In this document: positions 18,871 to 27,034 of the stretch, piece by piece
Numbering within the stretch: position 1 is the first letter of the stretch
How the letters are laid out: each line of letters begins with the position of its first letter
Source: Ignavibacterium sp.
Lineage (GTDB): Bacteria > Bacteroidota > Ignavibacteria > Ignavibacteriales > Ignavibacteriaceae
NCBI RefSeq assembly: GCF_025998815.1
Contig: NZ_AP026678.1
Location: forward strand, 2,108,001-2,172,000
Direction: 5' to 3'
Length of the DNA stretch: 64,000 nucleotides
Position numbers and translations under genes: made by a program
Notes under the pieces: generated by a model
What the model was told of the DNA's origin: nothing
Seen by the model: only the letters and a program-made list of their open reading frames with translations
Database searches by the model: none

Positions 18871-19602
18871 ATGGAAAACAAGAATAAAGTTTCTATTGAT
18901 TTCGGGATACTTGGTATAAGTTTTATAATCGGTGTAATAATTTTTACTGCTGCCTGGAAATCAAATCAAAAATCCAATCAAACTATTACTGTAACTGGCT
19001 CAGCTAAGAAAGAGATTGTATCTGATTTAGGAATTCTCCGCGGAACAGTTTTCGTTCAATCACTATCAGCTTCATCAGCATACAGTGAACTGAATCGTCA
19101 GAAACCAATTATAATTTCTTATCTTGAACAAAAAGGTTTTCCGAAAGATAAAATAGAGTTTTCAACAATTAATAGTTATCCTGTTTATGAAATTGGACCT
19201 AACGGTTATCAAACAAGTAAAATAATCGGATATGTTTATAATCAGAGAATAGAATTAAAATCTGATGATGTTTATAAAATTAAAGATTTATCATTGGACA
19301 TTGCATCACTGATTGAAAAAGGAATTGATTTCAGAGTTGAACCACCTGAATATCATTACACAAAAATTGCTGACTTAAAGATTGAAATTCAGGCTGAAGC
19401 AGCAAAAGATGCAATGGTTAGAGCTAAAAAAATTGCTGATGCAACAGATCGCGATTTGGGTCCGATGAGAAGCGCAAGAATGGGAGTTCTTCAAATCACA
19501 CCAAAATTTTCAAATGCGGTTTCAGATTATGGAATTAATGATTTAAGTTCCATTGAAAAGGAAATCGTAGGAGTAGTAACAGCATCATTTCAAATTGAAT
19601 AA
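18871..19602 (+). CDS. SIMPL domain protein (DUF541), membrane-anchored
   Basis: 243 residues. An N-terminal hydrophobic segment (about 10-28) is followed by a SIMPL domain: TITVTGSAKKEIVSDLG, YSELNRQKP, IGYVYNQRIEL and AAKDAMVRAKKIAD. It is probably periplasmic. The family is linked to outer-membrane or stress functions, with no defined reaction. The cytochrome gene follows after 26 nt. Confidence 0.8.
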   Translation: MENKNKVSIDFGILGISFIIGVIIFTAAWKSNQKSNQTITVTGSAKKEIVSDLGILRGTVFVQSLSASSAYSELNRQKPIIISYLEQKGFPKDKIEFSTINSYPVYEIGPNGYQTSKIIGYVYNQRIELKSDDVYKIKDLSLDIASLIEKGIDFRVEPPEYHYTKIADLKIEIQAEAAKDAMVRAKKIADATDRDLGPMRSARMGVLQITPKFSNAVSDYGINDLSSIEKEIVGVVTASFQIE

Positions 19603-19628
19603 TTCAAACACTAATTACAGGGACTAGT

Positions 19629-20048
19629 ATGACAAAACCTCAGATTTGGGTAGCAGCATTTTTATTTTTATTTATTGCTCTTTTCTTAATTCAAAAAGCA
19701 ACAAAGAAAGAAGAACCTGAAAAAGATTTTTCTCAAATGGGTTCATCAATGATGCAACAGGAAAGCAATGAAAATCTTTCAGGTGCTCAATTAATGAATA
19801 ATTTTGGTTGTCTTAATTGTCACGGCGCAAATTTAGAAGGTACTGCAATGGGACCAGCTCTTGTAAATTTAAATCAATTCTGGAGTCGTGATAATCTTAT
19901 CAACTATTTAAGAAATCCAAATTCCTATATGAGCCAGAAAAGATTTCAGGAATACAAAGAAAAGTACCCAAACATGATTATGCCTGCTTATGGAAACAAA
20001 GATGTTAAAGACTTAGGCAAAATTGCAGATTATTTACTAAGCAGATAA
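19629..20048 (+). CDS. Membrane-anchored mono-haem cytochrome c
   Basis: 139 residues. An N-terminal transmembrane helix (about 5-23) is followed by a class I cytochrome c domain with Cys61-Leu-Asn-Cys64-His65 and probable axial ligand Met118 in MIMPAYGN. The haem domain would face the periplasm. Spacing to the SIMPL gene suggests co-transcription. The electron partner is not visible in this window; the haem-binding barrel protein at 25811-26914 is not adjacent. Confidence 0.88.
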   Translation: MTKPQIWVAAFLFLFIALFLIQKATKKEEPEKDFSQMGSSMMQQESNENLSGAQLMNNFGCLNCHGANLEGTAMGPALVNLNQFWSRDNLINYLRNPNSYMSQKRFQEYKEKYPNMIMPAYGNKDVKDLGKIADYLLSR

Positions 20049-20106
20049 GTGTGTAAAAATATAAATCATCTAAAAAGGATTATTGGTCGATTATTACTGA
20101 TTTAAT

Positions 20107-20256
20107 ATGTGGGCAAAATATATTGAAAGTATTCTGCGTAACCTGAAAAATGCAAAAGCGTTTTGGATTGAATTGGTTTTCTTGATTCCCATTGAATTCA
20201 TAGGTTATGTTTTGAAAAAAGATTTATACTTCGAAGCATATTTAACTAAGGAGTAA
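20107..20256 (+). CDS. Small hydrophobic ORF, 49 residues, uncertain
   Basis: ATG at 20107 to TAA at 20256 encodes MWAKYIESILRNLKNAKAFW, then a hydrophobic stretch (ELVFLIPIEFIGYVL) and a charged tail. No clear ribosome binding site precedes it. It resembles nothing I know. It sits in the 442-bp gap between the cytochrome gene and sppA, just before a T9SS relic. It may be a genuine small membrane protein or decaying sequence. Confidence 0.25.
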   Translation: MWAKYIESILRNLKNAKAFWIELVFLIPIEFIGYVLKKDLYFEAYLTKE

Positions 20257-20312
20257 ATCTGACTTATCGAATAAAGTTCCATTCAAACTTTAGATTAATT
20301 ATTTCAAGATAA

Positions 20313-20411
20313 GCAGGATTAGAATTATTTTATTTTAAGATGAAAGTATTTGATCAAACAATTCAAGCTCAGAAATTTATAACAACTAAAAAGACAATTT
20401 TACTCAAGTAA
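20313..20411 (+). pseudogene. Relic of a T9SS sorting-domain C-terminus
   Basis: The plus strand reads LFYFKMKVFD then FITTKKTILLK and TAA at 20409-20411. Intact T9SS cargo in this window ends YIETKKMMLIR and YIQTKKMILLK, preceded by SGVYFYQ. The match of the last 11 residues plus the YF-K pattern before it suggests the tail of a lost T9SS cargo gene. A strong terminator follows 33 nt later, as expected for the end of a former gene. Upstream, the frame is closed by a stop just before position 20313. Confidence 0.45.
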
Positions 20412-20443
20412 TTTTTGAACTTCAAAGTGTAAAGTATAAAAAT

Positions 20444-20470
20444 AAAAGCGAGCATCTTGCTCGCTTTTTT
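20444..20470 (+). terminator. Rho-independent terminator, probably bidirectional
   Basis: AGCGAGCA (20447-20454), loop TCT, TGCTCGCT (20458-20465), then a run of T; on the other strand the A tract before the stem also gives a U run. It can end transcripts from the cytochrome side and from sppA, which converge here. Confidence 0.85.
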
Positions 20471-20490
20471 ATTGACTGAAAAAAATAATT

Positions 20491-22908
20491 TTAATAAACC
20501 CAATTAGTTATTAAATCCATATCATCAAGAGGCAACATTAACATCGGCTCTCCATTATATTTAAATCGAAGTTTCAAATCTTCAATCAATGGTGAACTAT
20601 CTTCTATTTTAATCGGAAATAAATCCGGTAAAAACTGATTGATGTTTATAAATGGTCTTTGTGGATATTCTTTTAACTCAAATTCGTTTTTTGTTAAACC
20701 TGCTTTTAATCTTGCCATTTCAATCGCTTCGTTCAGTCCACCTATAATATCAACTAATCCATTTTTTAATCCGTCTCTTCCGCTCCAGACTCTTCCCTGC
20801 GCAATATTTTCTATTTCTTCATATGACTTTTTTCTGCCGGTTGCTACCCGGCTTACAAAATCTTTGTAAAGAGTTTTTATCCGAGTTTCAACAATCTGAG
20901 ATTCTTCTTCTGTAAAATCTCTGTCTGGCAAAGAAACCGGAATTATCGGAAGCGTAAACCCAAACCCAAGGTCAGCGAACTTGCCGCGCTTCACAAAGTC
21001 AGTTGACAATCCTAAATCTTGCTTGAGATTTTTGTTGTAGAAAAATGAACCTATAACACCAATAGAACCTGTTATTGTTGTTGGAGCAGCAACAATCGTA
21101 TCTGCATACATAGAAAGCCAATAACCACCTGAAGCAGCAACAAATCCCTGCGTAACAATAATTGGTTTTTTACCTTTATTCTTTCTCAAAACTTCTGCAA
21201 TTAAATCAGCAGCAAGCGCATCACCACCTGGTGAATCAACACGAAGCACAATTGCTTTTACATTGTTATCAGAAAAAGCTGATTCAACCTGACCCACAAG
21301 ACTTCTGGCTTTAATTCCATCATCCATTGATGTGCCGCCTATTGCATAGATAACCGCAATTTTGGGCTTTTCGCTCCAATAATTATCTGTTGGAAGATTA
21401 TACTTTTCAAGAGAGGCAGGATTTATCAATGATCTTGATTTGCCTTCATAAGATTCAATAATTTTTGTCATATCACTCCATCTTCCCAAAGTATCTACAA
21501 GATTTAATTTCACTGCTTCATCAGGAAGGTAAGCTATCAAACTATCAACAAGTTTATCAAACTGTGAAAGAGTGAAACTTCTTCCTTCACAAATATCCTT
21601 TCTTGCAACATCATAATATTCATCAACAAGTCGTTGTCTTTGCTCTCTGTCTGCTTCACTGAAATTTTCCCGCGAATATGTTTCTGCTGCTGACTTATAC
21701 TTAAAATATCTTAATTCGTGAAATCCAATTCCAATCTTATCCAAACTTCCTTTAAGAAAAGTTCTTCCTATTAAATAACCATTAAGAGCAATTGAGCCCA
21801 TTGGATCGAGAATTATTTTATCAGCCACGGATGCAAAATGATATTCATCCATCGCAGCTCTGTCAATATAAATGTAAACTCGTTTGCCTGCCAACCTGAA
21901 CTGCTTCAGCTTTTCTCTTACTTCCCATAACATCTCTCTGTTTATAATTGCACCGGATAAATTTATTGCAATTGCAGAAACTGATTTATCATTTTTTGCA
22001 GTTTCAATTTTATCAATTAAATCAATCAATGAATTTGAATTATCCAACAATCTGTATGTCTGATATTTCAATCCACCATTTAAGTTCAGTTCAACGACTT
22101 TATTATCGGATGAAAACTTTGTGAAAATATTTCTGTCATAAGCACCAATACGAATCCCGTGTGTGTTATAAAATTGTTTACCATCTTTATCAAGATGCGA
22201 AACTGTTGTTATTCCGAAGTTACCAAAACTGAGTTCGATTCCGACATTAATTTTTTTATCTTCAAAATACCTTCCTACCAATCTGAAACCATCAATTGGT
22301 TCTGCTGCTGCACCAAAGCTGTAATTAGTTTCCTCTGGTTCCATATCACGCGAAAGAACATAATCACCGAAAAAGGCAATAAGCTGATTTCCGAAAGGTC
22401 TGATTGCAAAGTCAATTACTCCTTCTCTTTCGCCATTGGTTGGAAGGTTACCTAACAAACCAATTGAAAAATATTTATTTGGTCGCAATAATAATCCCAA
22501 AGAAAAAACATCAGCGCGATTGAAGTATGTTACATTTCCTGTTGACCAACCGTATCCAATACCTGCACTGAATGAATTGTTTCCGAAAGCAGCTGATAAT
22601 TTGAAATCAGTTACATGATATTTGTTGAGTGATTGGTTGTACATAGCAAAACCAAAATTTGGCAATGCAGCAAAGATTCCCCAATTATTAAAATCATTCC
22701 AATCACCTATTCTGTCATTCCAGGTGAATAAAAAGTCGGGTTGATGTAAAGTTGAAAGTAAAGCCGGATTATCCCAGCCATACAGTCCAAATTTCAATGC
22801 AGATGCAGGAGCAAGAGACATATCATTCTGATGATAATAAGACGGAAAATTAATTTGTGAGAATCCTGTGGCAGTTAAAAGAATAAGTAATAATAATAAA
22901 TTTTTCAT
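20491..22908 (-). CDS. sppA: Signal peptide peptidase SppA fused to an N-terminal outer-membrane-like domain
   Basis: 805 residues, longer than the roughly 600 of tandem-domain SppA. A signal peptide (about 1-18) is followed by about 260 residues of beta-rich sequence (SLAPASALKFGLYGWDNPAL, then many short strands) like PorV/UPF0164-type barrels. Two SppA domains follow. The first holds the general-base Lys in YFKYKSAAE. The second (about 515-740) holds the nucleophile Ser in AASGGYWLSMYAD and the motifs RVDSPGGDALAAD and TITGSIGVIG. SppA normally digests signal peptides at the inner membrane. The added domain suggests a different location. It ends at the shared terminator. Confidence 0.88.
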   Translation of the reverse strand: MKNLLLLLILLTATGFSQINFPSYYHQNDMSLAPASALKFGLYGWDNPALLSTLHQPDFLFTWNDRIGDWNDFNNWGIFAALPNFGFAMYNQSLNKYHVTDFKLSAAFGNNSFSAGIGYGWSTGNVTYFNRADVFSLGLLLRPNKYFSIGLLGNLPTNGEREGVIDFAIRPFGNQLIAFFGDYVLSRDMEPEETNYSFGAAAEPIDGFRLVGRYFEDKKINVGIELSFGNFGITTVSHLDKDGKQFYNTHGIRIGAYDRNIFTKFSSDNKVVELNLNGGLKYQTYRLLDNSNSLIDLIDKIETAKNDKSVSAIAINLSGAIINREMLWEVREKLKQFRLAGKRVYIYIDRAAMDEYHFASVADKIILDPMGSIALNGYLIGRTFLKGSLDKIGIGFHELRYFKYKSAAETYSRENFSEADREQRQRLVDEYYDVARKDICEGRSFTLSQFDKLVDSLIAYLPDEAVKLNLVDTLGRWSDMTKIIESYEGKSRSLINPASLEKYNLPTDNYWSEKPKIAVIYAIGGTSMDDGIKARSLVGQVESAFSDNNVKAIVLRVDSPGGDALAADLIAEVLRKNKGKKPIIVTQGFVAASGGYWLSMYADTIVAAPTTITGSIGVIGSFFYNKNLKQDLGLSTDFVKRGKFADLGFGFTLPIIPVSLPDRDFTEEESQIVETRIKTLYKDFVSRVATGRKKSYEEIENIAQGRVWSGRDGLKNGLVDIIGGLNEAIEMARLKAGLTKNEFELKEYPQRPFININQFLPDLFPIKIEDSSPLIEDLKLRFKYNGEPMLMLPLDDMDLITNWVY

Positions 22909-23079
22909 AATGCTCTCCGGGAATAATGATTAATTAATACTATCCAAAAATACTCACAACAAAATTTAAAGGGGGAAATTTATGACCTCACAAAGAGGAA
23001 CTATCAGTTAATCAAATAAGTTTTGTAAGTAGCGCGCGAAACAGATTTAAAACATTAAATAATCATAAAAGGAGAAAAA

Positions 23080-23772
23080 ATGTTAATCAAGAAGATGTTA
23101 TTTGTACTTTTAACTTTCGCAACTACTATTTCGCTGGCAAGCTGCAGCGACGACGAAAACACAACAGCTCCAACACCTGCAGAGAAAGCTAATGTGCTCG
23201 TCGTTCATGCTTCGCCTGATGCACCGGGAGTTGATTTATTAGTTGATAATACCGTTGTCGGAACTAATCTGACTTTCCCCAATAACACTGGCTATTTGTC
23301 AGTTGACGCAGGAACAAGAAATGTAAAGGTTAATGTAACCGGTACAACTACAACTGTTATTCAAGCAGATCTTAATTTAACTGCAAATAAAAATTATTCA
23401 GTATTTGCAGTAAATCAGGTGAGTGCAATCGAACCATTAGTGCTGGAAGACGATTTGACTACTCCTGTAAGCGGAAAAGCACATGTAAGGTTTATTCATT
23501 TATCGCCAAATGCTCCCTCAGTTAATATTACTTTAACTGACGGTACAATTGTATTTGGAGATGTTGCATTCAAGGGCTCTGTTAATTTTACGCCTCTTGA
23601 TGCAGGTACTTATAATCTTCAGGTAAGAGACGCTGCAACAAATCAAACAGTAGTATTAGAACTTCCAAACATTACTCTTCAGGCAGGAAAAATCTATACT
23701 GTATTTGCAAAAGGATTGCTTGGTGGAACCGGAGCTCAGGAATTGGGTGCCCAGATAATAGTAAACAAATAG
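23080..23772 (+). CDS. DUF4397 lipoprotein
   Basis: 230 residues. It has a lipoprotein signal with lipobox LASC (Cys22) and an acidic SDDEN stretch after the Cys. Two DUF4397-type halves follow: VLVVHASPDAPGVDLLVDN and VRFIHLSPNAPSVNITLTDG. Each half is a beta-sandwich repeat. The function is unknown; members are cell-surface or periplasmic. A strong AAAGGAG site lies 6 nt before the ATG. Confidence 0.88.
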   Translation: MLIKKMLFVLLTFATTISLASCSDDENTTAPTPAEKANVLVVHASPDAPGVDLLVDNTVVGTNLTFPNNTGYLSVDAGTRNVKVNVTGTTTTVIQADLNLTANKNYSVFAVNQVSAIEPLVLEDDLTTPVSGKAHVRFIHLSPNAPSVNITLTDGTIVFGDVAFKGSVNFTPLDAGTYNLQVRDAATNQTVVLELPNITLQAGKIYTVFAKGLLGGTGAQELGAQIIVNK

Positions 23773-23792
23773 TGATTGCTCTCTCCACATTA

Positions 23793-23825
23793 AAAGCCGG
23801 TTCAGAAATGAATCGGCTTTTTTAT
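23793..23825 (+). terminator. Rho-independent terminator after the DUF4397 gene
   Basis: AAAGCCGGTTC, loop AGAAAT, GAATCGGCTTT with one G-U pair, followed by TTTATTTG. It lies about 20 nt after the stop. Confidence 0.8.
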
Positions 23826-23893
23826 TTGCTTGTCTTAATTTCAACTGAACTTTATTGTTTATAATTTTGAACCGCAAAACAAAATATTAACTG

Positions 23894-24625
23894 ATGATAG
23901 AGATAATCAATCTTCATAAAAATTTCGGAAGAAAAGAAGTTCTTCGCGGCGTTAATCTAACAATCGAACCCGGAGAAACTATTGTAATTATCGGAAGAAG
24001 CGGTTGTGGCAAAAGTGTGTTGATAAAACATATTGTTGGTTTACTTATACCTGATGAAGGTTATGTTAAAGTGGAAAATAAAATTGTAAATGAGTTGAGC
24101 ATAAAAGAATTATATGAGTTGAGAAGAAAATTCGGATTTTTATTTCAAGGTGCTGCATTGTTTGATTCAATGACTGTTGAGGAAAATGTTGCTCTTCCCT
24201 TAATTGAATCTTACAATAATTACACACTGAAAGAGGTCCGCAAAATTGTTGAGGAGAAACTTGAACTTGTTGGACTAAGCGGTGTATTAAATCTTAAACC
24301 AGCAGAACTTTCAGGTGGAATGAAAAAAAGAGTCGGACTTGCGCGAGCACTGGTAACCAATCCTTCTTACATTTTGTACGATGAACCAACAACCGGACTT
24401 GACCCGATAATGTCAGACTCAATTGATCAGCTTATCAAAGAACTTTCAGAAAAGCTCAAAGTAACTTCGGTTGTTGTTACACATGATATGTACAGTGTAA
24501 AAAATGTAGCTAAAAAAGTTGCAATGATGAACGATGGAATTATTTATTTTGTGGGTAAACCGGATGAACTTCTAAATTCAAAAGATAAAGTTATTATGGA
24601 TTTCATTCGTCGAACCGAAGTTTAG
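23894..24625 (+). CDS. ABC transporter ATPase, MlaF-like
   Basis: 243 residues. Walker A GRSGCGKSVLIKH, signature LSGGMKKRVGLARAL, Walker B YILYDEPTTGLDP and switch His in VVVTHDMYS. SGCGKSVLIKHIVGLL is typical of the Mla/Ttg2A phospholipid transporter ATPases. No MlaE permease or MlaD substrate-binding gene is adjacent, so the partners must be elsewhere. It could be an ATPase for another lipid or solvent transporter. Confidence 0.85.
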   Translation: MIEIINLHKNFGRKEVLRGVNLTIEPGETIVIIGRSGCGKSVLIKHIVGLLIPDEGYVKVENKIVNELSIKELYELRRKFGFLFQGAALFDSMTVEENVALPLIESYNNYTLKEVRKIVEEKLELVGLSGVLNLKPAELSGGMKKRVGLARALVTNPSYILYDEPTTGLDPIMSDSIDQLIKELSEKLKVTSVVVTHDMYSVKNVAKKVAMMNDGIIYFVGKPDELLNSKDKVIMDFIRRTEV

Positions 24626-24700
24626 TAAAAAAGAATAAATCAACCTCTTTACACTTCTAAGTAAAAATCTTATATTGAAATCAAAAAAGAGGAGGTATGT

Positions 24701-25126
24701 ATGGAAACTATCAAAGACATTATCAAAGGTCGTGATATTTACACAGTGGAATCCGGGACTTCAATTAAAGCTGCAGTAAATTACATGGCTGAGAAAGGCG
24801 TTGGACTCGTTCCTGTTCTTAAAGACGGTAAGCTTGTTGGAGTATTTTCCGAAAGAGATTTGGTGAAGAGAGTGATTGCTAAAGATAAAGACCTTAATTC
24901 AACTCTGGTTGATGATGTGATGTCCACTAACCTTGTGATTGCAAAAATTGATGAAACAACAGAACAGGCAATGGCCAAAATGAAGGAAGCAAAAACCCGA
25001 CATATACTCGTAATTGACAATGAAAAGCTTGTTGGTGTTTTATCAGTAAGAGATTTACTGGAAATAGATTTAAATCAATGTAAAACCACTGTGGAAGTTC
25101 TTCACAATTATATCTATTCAAAATAA
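24701..25126 (+). CDS. Protein with a tandem CBS domain pair
   Basis: 141 residues made almost entirely of two CBS motifs: one around VPVLKDGKLVGVFSERDLV and one around ILVIDNEKLVGVLSVRDLLE. These pairs bind adenine nucleotides and act as energy sensors, usually in trans when stand-alone. AGAGGAGG precedes the ATG. It ends 3 nt before the DUF2721 gene, so they are probably one unit. Confidence 0.9.
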   Translation: METIKDIIKGRDIYTVESGTSIKAAVNYMAEKGVGLVPVLKDGKLVGVFSERDLVKRVIAKDKDLNSTLVDDVMSTNLVIAKIDETTEQAMAKMKEAKTRHILVIDNEKLVGVLSVRDLLEIDLNQCKTTVEVLHNYIYSK

Positions 25127-25129
25127 AAA

Positions 25130-25609
25130 ATGAATCAAATTCCTTCTATTGTAGAAATCATTCAACTGATGCTCGCACCTGGATTAATGATATCTGCCTG
25201 CGGGCTTTTATTACTTGGAATGAACAATAAATATTCTTTGGTTGTAAACAGAATCAGGCTATTAAATGACGAAAGAAGAAAAATTGTTCATAAGCTTGAT
25301 GATAAGAATTTCAATTACCACGAAAATGTTCGTCTCGCAAGCATATCAAAACAACTTGATGCACTCGTCTTCAGAGTAAAGCTGGTACGGAATGCTGTGT
25401 TGTCGTACACAGTAGCAGTTGCTTTATTTGTTCTAACATCACTGTCAATAGGAGCAGAAGAAATATTCAGTATTAACAGATTAACATCCGTAATTACCAT
25501 TTTATTTTCTTTGGGAATGTTATCAGTTTTAACGGGAGTAATATTTGCTGCATACGAAACCTACAAAGGATATGAGATAGTTAGATTTGAGGTTTTGGCT
25601 GAGGAGTAA
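25130..25609 (+). CDS. DUF2721 membrane protein
   Basis: 159 residues. An N-terminal hydrophobic segment (APGLMISACGLLLLGMNN) is followed by a charged helical region with NRIRLLNDERR and by two further transmembrane helices. This is the DUF2721 pattern. The function is unknown. It immediately follows the CBS gene. Confidence 0.8.
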   Translation: MNQIPSIVEIIQLMLAPGLMISACGLLLLGMNNKYSLVVNRIRLLNDERRKIVHKLDDKNFNYHENVRLASISKQLDALVFRVKLVRNAVLSYTVAVALFVLTSLSIGAEEIFSINRLTSVITILFSLGMLSVLTGVIFAAYETYKGYEIVRFEVLAEE

Positions 25610-25738
25610 GATTTAGGTGGGAATAAAGGAGAAGGTATACGGGAAAAAGGAAATAAGGTATAAGGCAAAAGGAGTAACTTTTAGTTAAACTATTTAATTG
25701 AAAGAATCGGACTAAGTCTGAAACGGAAAAAATCACGT

Positions 25739-25762
25739 GGGAACGAACAGGAGTTCGTTCCC
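25739..25762. repeat. Perfect 10-bp palindrome in a 201-bp intergenic region
   Basis: GGGAACGAAC, loop AGGA, GTTCGTTCCC. No T run follows on either strand, so it is not a typical intrinsic terminator. The sequence between 25610 and 25680 is purine-rich with loose AAGGTATA repeats. The palindrome may be a REP-like dispersed element or an attenuating hairpin. Confidence 0.5.
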
Positions 25763-25810
25763 TGCAAAAGTAAACATGCTTGATACTCAATGAGCAGAAT
25801 TTTGTTTTTC

Positions 25811-26914
25811 TTAATACCAGAAATGGAACTGCAACACAAACGAATCATTATCAACCGAGGGATTTTCAATTTGTAAACGGTACTGAGGTCTTATCTCAAT
25901 AAAACTGTATGGTTGAAATTCGAAACCAATCACTACTCTTGAAACTTCATCTTTGCTTAAGTCAATATTCGGATCTATTCTGTCGTAGCGAACAATTGCA
26001 TCAAGTCCGGTTAATATTCCGTAAGCTGCTTCGATCATCATAACAGAAGTTTTAGTATCAGTACTAATAAGATTTTCAGCTATATCAAATTCTGCCAATA
26101 AAGAAAATTCATCATAACCAAAACCAGTGAAGCCGCCGTACATATTTACTTTATCCGGTACTTTAGCAGAAGCAAATGAACCTCCGAATAATAATCCAAG
26201 TGAGCCAACATTAGGAGTTAGTTCTATTCTCGAAGTGAAAGTGGGATCTTTGGATAAAGGTCTTGATGGAGAAATATTATTTGTCCCCACACTTGCAGAT
26301 GCATACAGAAATTTATCTGCAAAAATTCCAAGTTCAACTCCGGCTTCATTATAAAATGGATTGTATATCAAACCTCTATAAACGCCTTGAGAAAATAACA
26401 AACCGAAATCACCACCTCGTGTGTAAGCTGTATGATCATCAGTTCTTATTCCAAAATTCGGAACAAAAGCTCCTACTTTTATATAACTTTTATTCGGAAA
26501 AATGTGCGCAACTCCGTAGCCTTCCCAAATACGATTTACGAAATCATATTTTGCAGTTACATTAATTTCCTTAGATAGTCCGAAGTTAGTGTAGATTGAA
26601 CCGCTCATATTCTGAAAGTCAGTTCGCTTTTTTTCCTGAGAGTATAAATATTGCGAACGGAAGTCCAAGCCAATATGAATATTATCCGAAATTCTTGGGG
26701 ACATTATAAAATCTTTATCCGGAGTTGAAATCATGCTCAAAGTGTTTTTTCCCCAGTGCCAGCCATTTTCATTTCTGATTGTTCCACCAGAAGGATTAAA
26801 ATGACAATCAATGCAACGATCTTTCAGTTTTACTGCAAAGCGTGGTAAAGCAGTAATACTCCCAACTTCTGAAATTAAAAATACAATACACATTATAAGA
26901 AAGAATTTTTTCAT
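25811..26914 (-). CDS. Outer-membrane beta-barrel protein with one haem c motif
   Basis: 367 residues. A signal peptide (about 1-22) leads into a short periplasmic part with Cys34-Ile-Asp-Cys37-His38 followed by GWHWGKNT. The rest is alternating beta strands ending in a C-terminal aromatic strand (VLQFHFWY). The C-terminal Tyr, the strand pattern and the repeated short turns support a porin-like barrel. A covalently bound haem at the mouth of a barrel would suggest electron transfer across the outer membrane, but this is inference. AAGGGTG precedes the start. Confidence 0.65.
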   Translation of the reverse strand: MKKFFLIMCIVFLISEVGSITALPRFAVKLKDRCIDCHFNPSGGTIRNENGWHWGKNTLSMISTPDKDFIMSPRISDNIHIGLDFRSQYLYSQEKKRTDFQNMSGSIYTNFGLSKEINVTAKYDFVNRIWEGYGVAHIFPNKSYIKVGAFVPNFGIRTDDHTAYTRGGDFGLLFSQGVYRGLIYNPFYNEAGVELGIFADKFLYASASVGTNNISPSRPLSKDPTFTSRIELTPNVGSLGLLFGGSFASAKVPDKVNMYGGFTGFGYDEFSLLAEFDIAENLISTDTKTSVMMIEAAYGILTGLDAIVRYDRIDPNIDLSKDEVSRVVIGFEFQPYSFIEIRPQYRLQIENPSVDNDSFVLQFHFWY

Positions 26915-27034
26915 AAAGCACCCTTTCGTTGATTAGTAATAGTGATGATTCTTTTAATACGAAATTATTCCGGAAAAAAACTTAAATCCTGATAAAGAAT
27001 AGTTATTGAATCGGGGAATTAGTGACAACAAATA

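Noticed and set aside
23894-24625. Full Mla phospholipid transport operon
   Set aside because: Only the ATPase is present; neighbouring genes are a DUF4397 lipoprotein and CBS/DUF2721 proteins, not MlaE or MlaD.
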